Shown here: in pieces, positions 1 through 4,924 of the stretch
Numbering within the stretch: position 1 is the first letter of the stretch
Layout: every line of letters starts with the position of its first letter
Source of the DNA: Burkholderiaceae bacterium
Lineage (GTDB): Bacteria; Pseudomonadota; Gammaproteobacteria; Burkholderiales; Burkholderiaceae_C
Length of the DNA stretch: 5,039 bases
Direction of reading: 5' to 3'
Assembly (NCBI GenBank): GCA_023260315.1
Contig: JALQVQ010000249.1
Location: forward strand, 1-5,039
Notes under the pieces: generated by a model
The model's database searches: none
What the model was told of the DNA's origin: nothing
What the model saw: the letters and a program-made list of their open reading frames with translations, nothing else
Translations under genes and position numbers: made by a program

Positions 1-290
1 TTTATTGGCTGAACCCCGGGTCTCCAGACGATGGCGCTGTCATTGACTCGCCCGGGTTTCAAGAATTTGGATTGCACCACATTGCGCCAGAAAAACTGGC
101 GACTTACATGCCTGATCTCGCAATCCACTTGGGGCACTGCAAGTTCCACAACTGCAGCCACTTGCATGAGCCCAACTGCCCCGTTCGGGATGCGGCCTCT
201 GCAGATCCCCCCCTAATTTCACCCATTCGGTACAGCATTTACCAAGACCTTCACAGCGAATTGACTGCCGCCGCGAACGCTTGGTACTAA
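1..290 (+). CDS. rsgA: Ribosome small-subunit-dependent GTPase A (RsgA/YjeQ), C-terminal part
   Basis: RsgA is a cytoplasmic, circularly permuted GTPase that binds the nearly mature 30S subunit, checks the decoding centre and leaves on GTP hydrolysis. Only the last 95 codons are present; the reading frame starts at base 3 and the 5' part lies off the left edge. The visible part begins near the G3 switch motif (IDSPGFQEFGL; DxPG signature) and continues into the zinc-binding tail. The ligand pattern C-x4-C-x-H-x5-C (HCKFHNCSHLHEPNC) is intact and typical of the family, and a final helical segment ends in the TAA at 288-290. The OB-fold and the G1 P-loop would be upstream and cannot be judged. 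The gene converges on the minus-strand membrane-protein gene and the two stop codons share four bases. Identification is by family motifs and is secure. Confidence 0.93.
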   Translation, partial: YWLNPGSPDDGAVIDSPGFQEFGLHHIAPEKLATYMPDLAIHLGHCKFHNCSHLHEPNCPVRDAASADPPLISPIRYSIYQDLHSELTAAANAWY

Positions 291-1066
291 AGAATCAGCG
301 TTGCGAGCAAAACAAAAGCCAGCAGCAAGCGCATCAAGCGCGTCATCAGACGCTCAATCATTCCCGGTGTGATGACGCTGTTTTCACCGAAAGAACCCAG
401 TACGCCGTGCAGAACAAGGGATTCGTTGTCCTCAGGCCGCTCGGTCGCGTCGCGGTCTGAAGGCTGCCGCCAGGCGCCCATCGCTCCGTCAAATGCGCCC
501 ACCATGGCACAGCTCACCACCATGAGTCGTGCTGGCAACCAAGAAATCCAATGCCAGGCGCGCCCCGCAAAGCCGGGAGCCTCTGTTGCCTCGGGTGTGG
601 GCGCTGCCAACCGGAACAGCACGGCACCCGCAGGACCAAAGCCGGCGACTGCCAAAATGAGAAACGACAACCAGACGCCAACCACCCGGCGCCACGCGTA
701 GCGAATCGCCTCGTCGGCCTTAAACGCCCCGTCACTGGCTTCGACATTGGCCATCACCCGACCAAACAGGCCCAGGGGAGACATCTCGTCTTTGAAATCA
801 CCGTAGCCGGCACACACGTACAGCACCAACATCAACCAGACCCAAGCAAAAGGCGCCGCGACCCACAAGATCAGCCAATACACGAGGCTCGCTGCAACGA
901 CCGGAGCGCCCACGCGCAAACCCCAAACCGCCCAGTCGGGTGCATCGACGGTCCAGCGTGTCGCGCGCGCTTGCCAGCCATTCACGAAAGGTTGCAAACG
1001 CCGTTCGTAGGGAAAAGGAAAGCTGTAGTCCAAAACAATGGCAACAAGTAAAGCAAAAAAGATCAT
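287..1066 (-). CDS. AmpE/CobD-CbiB-like integral membrane protein
   Basis: This is a predicted inner-membrane protein of 259 residues. Hydrophobic segments lie near residues 1-16, 48-70, 73-87, 130-154, 174-195 and 245-259, with charged loops between them. The overall plan, an N-terminal hydrophobic helix followed by Tyr-Glu-Arg-Arg, a WLPARL-type segment late in the protein (about 176-181) and a C-terminal helix, resembles the AmpE/CobD/CbiB superfamily. The GDP...HPV-type N-terminal signature that I associate with true CbiB (cobinamide-phosphate synthase) is not visible, so a cobalamin role should not be assumed. AmpE is linked to beta-lactamase induction in enterobacteria, but its biochemistry is unclear. 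I chose ATG at 1064-1066 because it overlaps the upstream NUDIX stop as ATGA, which implies translational coupling. The frame is open to 1132, but that extension would lie wholly inside the NUDIX gene. The family call is moderate and the specific function is unknown. Confidence 0.75.
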   Translation of the reverse strand: MIFFALLVAIVLDYSFPFPYERRLQPFVNGWQARATRWTVDAPDWAVWGLRVGAPVVAASLVYWLILWVAAPFAWVWLMLVLYVCAGYGDFKDEMSPLGLFGRVMANVEASDGAFKADEAIRYAWRRVVGVWLSFLILAVAGFGPAGAVLFRLAAPTPEATEAPGFAGRAWHWISWLPARLMVVSCAMVGAFDGAMGAWRQPSDRDATERPEDNESLVLHGVLGSFGENSVITPGMIERLMTRLMRLLLAFVLLATLIL

Positions 1067-1800
1067 GTGGCGTCCGTCTGGGCTGACAAAAATTTGTAGA
1101 AGTTGCGCAACATCCCCGCCGTCGCCCCCCAAATGTAGCGCTCGGCGCTATGCACGGGGTCGTGGTACGGCATCGACCACCATTGCCGCCGGATCTCACC
1201 GTGATCGCCCATGTTCAGATGGTGGCGGTGGTGGTTATGCGGGTTCATCACAAAGGACAAGGGTACCTCAAATACCAAATCGACCTCACCCGGATTGGGG
1301 TGATAGCTGGCAGGGGGTTCGATGAGGGCCACGACGGGCGTGATTCGGAATCCGGTCCCTGTCGTGTACCGGCCAACCTCTCCGAGAATGTGTACGTTTT
1401 GATGTGGCAGCCCCACCTCCTCATGGGCCTCGCGCAGTGCCGCAGCTCGCGCATCGCGATCGGTCGGGTCGACCTTTCCACCGGGAAAAGCGATTTGCGC
1501 CGCGTGGGTAGGAACGTGTGCACTGCGCTGCGTCAGCAGCAAGGTTGGCTCCTCGCGCAGCACCAATCCGATCAAAACAGCCGCCTCACGCCACGTTTCA
1601 ATGTGCTGCCATTGCAGCTCCTGCACCACGTCGGGCTGCCAATCAAGTGACTTTGAAAACCGGTCACGCAAGCCATCAGGTGTCAATAAATGGGCGGGCA
1701 GCACCGGATTGGCATCCGGGTTGCGTATGCTCGGCACTGTGCGCGGGTCGGGGATAGAAGAGAGCATGCCACTCTTCGGTAGGGGTTTGGGTGACGTCAC
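1063..1800 (-). CDS. NUDIX hydrolase, CoA pyrophosphatase (NudL/YeaB) type
   Basis: This is a 245-residue NUDIX hydrolase, probably cleaving the pyrophosphate of CoA or its derivatives to 4'-phosphopantetheine and 3',5'-ADP. The N-terminal stretch (about residues 1-70) is poorly conserved. The core holds LLLTQRS (87-93), FPGG (105-108) and a metal-binding NUDIX helix with REAHEEVG (123-130). Spacing between FPGG and REA matches E. coli NudL as I recall it. The CoA-family motif normally has Arg and Gly between LLTxRS and FPGG; here these positions are Pro97 and Ala101. A His-rich loop (HNHHRHH, 188-194) is also notable. The GTG start at 1800 has AAAAGG about eight bases upstream; ATG at 1767 (residue 12) is an alternative. 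The gene follows the rplS terminator and overlaps the next gene by four bases. The NUDIX assignment is firm; CoA as substrate is inferred. Confidence 0.88.
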   Translation of the reverse strand: MTSPKPLPKSGMLSSIPDPRTVPSIRNPDANPVLPAHLLTPDGLRDRFSKSLDWQPDVVQELQWQHIETWREAAVLIGLVLREEPTLLLTQRSAHVPTHAAQIAFPGGKVDPTDRDARAAALREAHEEVGLPHQNVHILGEVGRYTTGTGFRITPVVALIEPPASYHPNPGEVDLVFEVPLSFVMNPHNHHRHHLNMGDHGEIRRQWWSMPYHDPVHSAERYIWGATAGMLRNFYKFLSAQTDAT

Positions 1801-1845
1801 TTCAATGGCCTTTTATGAGCACTGCACTGGGAAAGACTTTAGACG

Positions 1846-1875
1846 AAAAAAAACCACTGCAAGCAGTGGCTTTTT
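1846..1875 (-). terminator. Intrinsic terminator after rplS
   Basis: An inverted repeat CCACTG-CAAG-CAGTGG spans 1854-1869. Read on the minus strand it forms a 6-bp, GC-rich hairpin followed by eight T residues (1853 down to 1846). It starts about 20 bases past the rplS stop. A five-T run on the other side (1871-1875) could make it weakly bidirectional. It should end most rpsP-operon transcription, so the NUDIX and membrane-protein genes downstream would depend on read-through or on a promoter that I cannot see clearly. Confidence 0.88.
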
Positions 1876-1891
1876 CTTGAGCGCTGACCGA

Positions 1892-2272
1892 TTAAGCGGT
1901 TGCAGCGGGCTTGTTCTTGAGAACCAGCTTCTCTTTGATACGTGCAGACTTGCCGCTGCGATCGCGCAAGTAGTAAAGCTTGGCGCGACGAACATCACCG
2001 CGACGCTTAACTTCGATTTTTGCGATACGTGGGCTGTACAGGGGGAATGTACGCTCGACACCTTCGCCGTTTGAAATCTTGCGAACGATGAAGTTGCTGT
2101 TCAAGCCGCGGTTACGGCGGGCAATCACAACACCCTCGTAGGCCTGCAAACGGCTGCGTGTGCCTTCAACGACGTTCACGCTCACGACAACGGTGTCGCC
2201 TGGCGCGAAGTCAGGAATGTCTTTGTTCAATCGAGCGATTTCTTCTTGCTCGAGTTCTTGGATCAAGTTCAT
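1892..2272 (-). CDS. rplS: 50S ribosomal protein L19 (bL19)
   Basis: L19 is a structural protein of the large subunit near the 30S-50S interface (inter-subunit bridge region). The 126-residue product is full length for the family, slightly longer at the C-terminus than E. coli L19. It shows the expected order: N-terminal helix ([12 protein letters not shown]), the beta-barrel core with FAPGDTVVV (22-30) and [16 protein letters not shown] (41-56), FIVRKIS (61-67), [11 protein letters not shown] (71-81) and the basic [16 protein letters not shown] tail (88-103). ATG at 2272 is preceded by AGAGGA (2277-2282), the expected strong Shine-Dalgarno. It is the last gene of the rpsP operon and is followed by an intrinsic terminator. 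The preceding 128-base gap carries a TATAAT box and two hairpins, suggesting its own transcription or leader control. Confidence 0.98.
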   Translation of the reverse strand: MNLIQELEQEEIARLNKDIPDFAPGDTVVVSVNVVEGTRSRLQAYEGVVIARRNRGLNSNFIVRKISNGEGVERTFPLYSPRIAKIEVKRRGDVRRAKLYYLRDRSGKSARIKEKLVLKNKPAATA

Positions 2273-2298
2273 AAGGTCCTCTTAGTCGATCGTATTTG

Positions 2299-2340
2299 CG
2301 CTACACAAGGCTTGTGGCGTTACTTTGCCCATCAAAGTAA
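2299..2340 (-). promoter_or_regulatory. Tandem stem-loops in the rplS leader
   Basis: Two abutting inverted repeats fill this stretch of the trmD-rplS gap. The first to be transcribed (2340 down to 2320) is a perfect 8-bp stem, TTACTTTG/CAAAGTAA, with a 5-base loop. The second (2319 down to 2299) pairs CGC-CACAA with TTGTG-GCG across a 3-base loop and a 2-base TA bulge. Neither is followed by a T-run, so they are not ordinary terminators. They end 17 bases before the AGAGGA Shine-Dalgarno of rplS. Roles could be L19 feedback, mRNA end protection or processing of the polycistronic message. The pairing is seen directly; the function is inferred. Confidence 0.55.
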
Positions 2341-2383
2341 TCGGACCCAACAAGCGGCCAAACAGAGGATCGGTTAGCCCACT

Positions 2384-2389
2384 ATTATA
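2384..2389 (-). promoter_or_regulatory. rplS: Candidate -10 element of an internal rplS promoter
   Basis: A perfect sigma-70 -10 hexamer, TATAAT, lies on the minus strand just after the trmD stop. The bases GGGCT follow three bases later, as they do after the rpsP -10. I find no good -35 at 15-18 bases; the best-placed hexamers (CCGCAA, CGCAAA) are poor. If active, the start would be near 2377, giving a leader of about 105 bases that contains both rplS hairpins. Confidence 0.42.
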
Positions 2390-2400
2390 GCCCGTAAAAC

Positions 2401-3177
2401 CTAAGTTTGCGGGCGTGATTTGACGGTCGCCAAAAGGCCTTCCTCAGCCGGGCTGATCGACCCTGAGCGCCGGGCGGCCTCGATGAGGTCAGGCCGACTG
2501 CGCGCCGTCACAACGAGGCTCTCGTGACGCCGGTAGGCGGCAATCGCTGCGTGGTTGCCCGACAACAAGGCCTCAGGCACCCGGACACCTTCCCATACCT
2601 CGGGTCGGGTGTAGTGTGGGCAATCCAGCAGACCGTCCAGGCTGGGATTGAAACTATCTTGGCCATGGCTATCGGCATCGCCCAGCACGCCGGGTAGCAG
2701 TCGCGCAACAGCGTCCAACCAAGCGATGGCGGCAATCTCACCGCCCGATAGCACGAAGTCACCCAAGCTCCATTGTTGGTCAACATGACGGTCAATGAAG
2801 CGTTGGTCAATCCCCTCGTACCGACCGCAAATCAGGATTGCCCCTTGGTTTGCACTCGCGAACCCGCTGACTTGCCGGTGCGTGATGCTTTCACCTTGTG
2901 GGGAGAACACCACAACCGGTGCGCGCTGGCCTTCCGGCTCGGCGCGATCGGCCTTGATCGCGGTCAGTGCATCGGTCAATGGCTGGGCTGCCATGACCAT
3001 TCCGGGCCCACCACCGAACGGTCGATCATCGATGCGACGGTAGTTTCCAGTCGCGAAGTCGCGAAGTTGCCAAAGGCGCAACTCAATGGCACCTGAGTCG
3101 TAAGCGCGTCGCACAACCCCTTGCCGCTGAAAGGGTTCGAACAAATCAGGGAAAAGGGTGATGACGTCGATGCGCAT
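2401..3177 (-). CDS. trmD: tRNA (guanine-N1-)-methyltransferase TrmD
   Basis: TrmD transfers a methyl group from S-adenosylmethionine to N1 of G37, next to the anticodon, preventing +1 frameshifts. The 258-residue protein is full length. SPOUT-family hallmarks are all present: MRIDVITLFPDLF (1-13), DDRPFGGGPGMVM (50-62), the trefoil-knot SAM site ILICGRYEGID (114-124) and SLGDFVLSGGEIAA (137-150), Arg159 and the DSF Asp174, which correspond to the catalytic Arg/Asp pair of E. coli TrmD, then LLDCPHYTRPEVWEG (183-197) and LLSGNHAAI (204-212). ATG at 3177 fits the conserved N-terminus exactly. The 17-base gap after rimM (GCGGCTCCGCGATACCC) has no recognisable Shine-Dalgarno, consistent with low translation compared with rplS and rpsP. 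Confidence 0.98.
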   Translation of the reverse strand: MRIDVITLFPDLFEPFQRQGVVRRAYDSGAIELRLWQLRDFATGNYRRIDDRPFGGGPGMVMAAQPLTDALTAIKADRAEPEGQRAPVVVFSPQGESITHRQVSGFASANQGAILICGRYEGIDQRFIDRHVDQQWSLGDFVLSGGEIAAIAWLDAVARLLPGVLGDADSHGQDSFNPSLDGLLDCPHYTRPEVWEGVRVPEALLSGNHAAIAAYRRHESLVVTARSRPDLIEAARRSGSISPAEEGLLATVKSRPQT

Positions 3178-3194
3178 GGGTATCGCGGAGCCGC

Positions 3195-3797
3195 TTAGGC
3201 GTCAAAATCGGGTTGCCAATCGACCGATATATGACCCGCCTTGAGGTCCACTTGATCGATGTATTGGGCAACGAAGGGAATCAGCCGTTCCTGTGGTTTA
3301 CCGTCGTCTCCCGCTTCGGTGGCATGAATGCACAAGACGGAGGTCGGTCCCGTTGCCAACAGCTCGTGAACCACCCCGAGGTCGAGCCCCTCACGATTGC
3401 GGACGCGAAGACCAATCAAATCGACCCAATAGAACTCGTCAGCCGATTGCGTCGCGGGGAACGCTGCCCGAGACACCCACACTTGGGCGCCTTTTAGGGC
3501 CTGCGCCAAATCGCGATCCGCCAAGCCGTCAAAAAGCGCCACCAAGGCCTCCGTGTGCGGCTTGCACGCCGTGACATTGACGGACACCACGCCAGCGAAA
3601 GCCTCAAAAGTCTTCGCGAATCGGCCAACGGGCGCCTCCAGAAACCACGTTTTTGATGACAACAGCACGTCGGCATCTGCGCTGTAAGGCAGTACTTTGA
3701 GCCAGCCTTTTATACCCCATGCACCCTGTAAGCGGCCGAGCACAACGGCATCCTCCGGTAGCGTGGCGGCAGGGAATAAGGCGGGTGGCAGGCTCAT
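3195..3797 (-). CDS. rimM: 16S rRNA maturation/processing factor RimM
   Basis: RimM binds ribosomal protein S19 and helps the 30S head fold. The 200-residue product has the expected two domains: an N-terminal RimM barrel (VVLGRLQGAWGIKGWLKV, 18-35; ALVALFDGLADRD, 84-96) and a C-terminal PRC-barrel (EFYWVDLIGLRV, 121-132; RLIPFV, 171-176; HISVDWQPDF, 189-198). ATG at 3797 puts about 16 residues before the first conserved strand, normal for the family. The frame is open upstream to 3848, but that stretch encodes the intergenic terminator, so the longer start is rejected. No Shine-Dalgarno is visible upstream (ATCAAAATAAACGCC precedes ATG). The gene sits 88 bases after rpsP, behind a strong terminator, so its expression probably depends on read-through or a weak local promoter. 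Confidence 0.96.
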   Translation of the reverse strand: MSLPPALFPAATLPEDAVVLGRLQGAWGIKGWLKVLPYSADADVLLSSKTWFLEAPVGRFAKTFEAFAGVVSVNVTACKPHTEALVALFDGLADRDLAQALKGAQVWVSRAAFPATQSADEFYWVDLIGLRVRNREGLDLGVVHELLATGPTSVLCIHATEAGDDGKPQERLIPFVAQYIDQVDLKAGHISVDWQPDFDA

Positions 3798-3832
3798 GGC
3801 GTTTATTTTGATCTGTGGGGTTGCGTGTTGGC

Positions 3833-3867
3833 AAAAAAAAACGCGCATACCCGAGGGTATACGCGTT
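3833..3867 (-). terminator. Intrinsic terminator/attenuator between rpsP and rimM
   Basis: On the minus strand, a long hairpin (3866 down to 3841) pairs ACGCGTATACCC with GGGTATGCGCGT. It has up to 12 paired positions, one of them a G-T wobble, and closes as a CTCG tetraloop if the innermost C-G pair opens. A run of nine T residues follows (3841 down to 3833, the first of them in the stem). It begins about 20 bases after the rpsP stop. By intrinsic-terminator rules it is strong, and it lies inside an operon whose downstream genes include the essential trmD, so it most likely sets partial termination. Confidence 0.9.
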
Positions 3868-3885
3868 CGATTGCCTCAGGGCTAA

Positions 3886-4137
3886 TTAAGCGGCTGCTTT
3901 AGAAGCCGTTTTCATCAAGCGGGCAACGGTGTCAGAGGGCTGTGCGCCAACTGCCAACCAGTGTGTCAAACGGTCTTGCGTGAGACGCAATGACTCTTCG
4001 GCACCACGGGCCATGGGGTTGTAGAAGCCGATGCGCTCGAGGTAGCGACCGTCACGACGGTTGCGTTTGTCGGCAACAACGATGTTGTAGAAAGGGCGTG
4101 CTTTAGAACCGCCGCGAGAGAGTCGAATGACGACCAT
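3886..4137 (-). CDS. rpsP: 30S ribosomal protein S16 (bS16)
   Basis: S16 is a small-subunit protein that binds early in 30S assembly in the lower body. The 83-residue sequence is full length and carries the family signature at its N-terminus: [41 protein letters not shown] (given here in part; residues 1-41), followed by the helix [20 protein letters not shown] (52-71) and a Lys/Ala-rich tail. ATG at 4137 is preceded by AAAGGA (4144-4149) with six bases between, a strong Shine-Dalgarno. It is the first gene of the operon, with a promoter and a structured leader upstream and an intrinsic terminator directly downstream. Expression should therefore be high and partly uncoupled from rimM-trmD. 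Confidence 0.98.
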   Translation of the reverse strand: MVVIRLSRGGSKARPFYNIVVADKRNRRDGRYLERIGFYNPMARGAEESLRLTQDRLTHWLAVGAQPSDTVARLMKTASKAAA

Positions 4138-4167
4138 GATTTATCCTTTGGGTGGGGCTTCCCAGCT

Positions 4168-4258
4168 TTGGCGCAGATCACGCCAAGTCACTGTTAAGTT
4201 CCTAATTTCTCGTAACGCTTGAGACACACGACTGGCCACCCGGCCAGCGAAACGTTAC
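4168..4258 (-). promoter_or_regulatory. rpsP: Structured 5' leader of rpsP
   Basis: Two stem-loops are visible in the predicted leader. SL1 (4258 down to 4212) has an outer 9-bp stem, GTAACGTTT with AAGCGTTAC (one G-T pair), enclosing a perfect 6-bp hairpin CTGGCC-GGGT-GGCCAG (4247 down to 4232). SL2 (4186 down to 4168) is TTGGCG/CGCCAA with a 7-base loop. SL2 ends about 18 bases before the AAAGGA Shine-Dalgarno. The leader would be about 125 bases if the promoter at 4269-4297 is used. Such length and structure suggest translational or stability control, possibly feedback by S16, but this is inference. Confidence 0.5.
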
Positions 4259-4268
4259 CAAGCCCTCG

Positions 4269-4297
4269 ATTATATGCCATCCCCCGTCCCTGATCAA
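4269..4297 (-). promoter_or_regulatory. rpsP: Sigma-70-type promoter of the rpsP operon
   Basis: On the minus strand, TTGATC (4297-4292) and a perfect TATAAT (4274-4269) are separated by exactly 17 bases. The predicted start is near 4262. The discriminator CGAGGGC is GC-rich, the type found at stringently controlled (ppGpp/DksA) ribosomal promoters; that regulation is inferred. The -35 lies directly upstream of the divergent acetyltransferase gene, so the two transcription units may influence each other. Confidence 0.75.
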
Positions 4298-4371
4298 GAG
4301 GCGTGTGGCTGATGCACAATAGCGACTCGTTTCCCCCCTCCATTGCCCTAACAAGCCCCCTGCCCCTAACT

Positions 4372-4911
4372 ATGGCTGAATTGCTCATACGCTCAAGCTC
4401 CGATACAGACATCCTCGCGGTCACCGCCATCTACGGCCACCATGTCAGTCATGGAACGGGCACGTTTGAAACGCCACCGCCAAGCGCGGACGACATGCGA
4501 GTCCGTCGGGCCGACGTCTTGCAAAAGAACCTCCCTTACCTCGTCGCGGTGCGGGGCGGCGTGGTGGTCGGGTTTGCTTATGCAAACTGGTTCAAGCCGC
4601 GCCCAGCCTACCGTTTCAGCACGGAGGACTCTGTCTACGTTGCGCCTGACTGCACCGGACAAGGCATTGGCGAGGCGCTCATGGCCCAGCTCTTGGCTGA
4701 CCTCGAGCGCGGTGGTATCCGCCATGTCATGGCTGTAATCGGCGACAGTCAAAACCAAGGATCCATCAAGCTCCACCGCAAAATGGGTTTCAAAGAAGCG
4801 GGGGTGATGCACGGCTGCGGTTGGAAGTTTGATCGCTGGCTCGACATCGTTTTAATGGAGCGATCCTTGGGCGATGGCACACAGACACCCCCCGTTGAAT
4901 CAAACGCGTAA
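4372..4911 (+). CDS. GNAT N-acetyltransferase, phosphinothricin/methionine-sulfoximine acetyltransferase-like (PAT/MnaT type)
   Basis: This is a single-domain GNAT enzyme of 179 residues that should transfer acetyl from acetyl-CoA to a small amine substrate. The layout fits the PAT/MnaT (YncA) subgroup: IRSSSDTDILAVTAIYGHHV (6-25) with GTGTFET (28-34), the EDSVYVAPD strand (85-93), the acetyl-CoA pyrophosphate loop GQGIGEAL (96-103), NQGSIKLHRKMGF (128-140) and the closing WLDIVLMER (156-164). The loop usually begins with Arg or Lys before GxGxG; here it is Thr95-Gly. Substrate is not deducible; such enzymes often act on toxic glutamate analogues or oxidised methionine derivatives. ATG at 4372 fits the family N-terminus but lacks a Shine-Dalgarno. 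ATG at 4312 (20 extra residues) has AAGAGG ten bases upstream, and GTG at 4303 is also in frame. It is divergent from rpsP. Confidence 0.85.
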   Translation: MAELLIRSSSDTDILAVTAIYGHHVSHGTGTFETPPPSADDMRVRRADVLQKNLPYLVAVRGGVVVGFAYANWFKPRPAYRFSTEDSVYVAPDCTGQGIGEALMAQLLADLERGGIRHVMAVIGDSQNQGSIKLHRKMGFKEAGVMHGCGWKFDRWLDIVLMERSLGDGTQTPPVESNA

Positions 4912-4924
4912 CCCCTAAGGCCCC

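Noticed and set aside
240..286. Inverted repeat TACCAAG...CTTGGTA near the convergent stops
   Set aside because: Only 7 bp with a 33-base loop and no T-run; it lies within the rsgA coding sequence and is not a credible terminator.
551..1051. Plus-strand 166-codon open frame opposite the membrane-protein gene
   Set aside because: Pro/Arg/His-rich composition and no family motifs; it is an antisense shadow in GC-rich coding DNA.
1067..1132. Longer start for the AmpE/CobD-like gene at 1132
   Set aside because: The extension lies wholly inside the NUDIX gene, adds a Gly/Asp-rich stretch unlike a membrane N-terminus, and ignores the clean ATGA overlap at 1063-1066.
1150..1650. Plus-strand 166-codon open frame opposite the NUDIX gene
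   Set aside because: No recognisable domain, and the minus strand carries an intact conserved NUDIX box over the same bases.
1791..1800. Perfect 10-base palindrome GTGACGTCAC over the NUDIX GTG start
   Set aside because: Short, single copy, largely dictated by the codons GTG-ACG-TCA, with no second half-site or promoter context to support an operator.
3798..3848. Seventeen-codon N-terminal extension of rimM (start at 3848)
   Set aside because: It would encode MRVFFCQHATPQIKINA from within the terminator hairpin and T-run, and the RimM family normally starts close to residue 18 of that frame.
4343..4372. Plus-strand TTGCCC-18-TAACTA as a promoter for the acetyltransferase
   Set aside because: The start would fall inside the coding sequence, downstream of the chosen ATG, and both hexamers are weak matches.
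4393..4812. Minus-strand 139-codon open frame opposite the acetyltransferase gene
   Set aside because: It is fully antisense to conserved GNAT motifs and has no ribosome-binding site or domain of its own.
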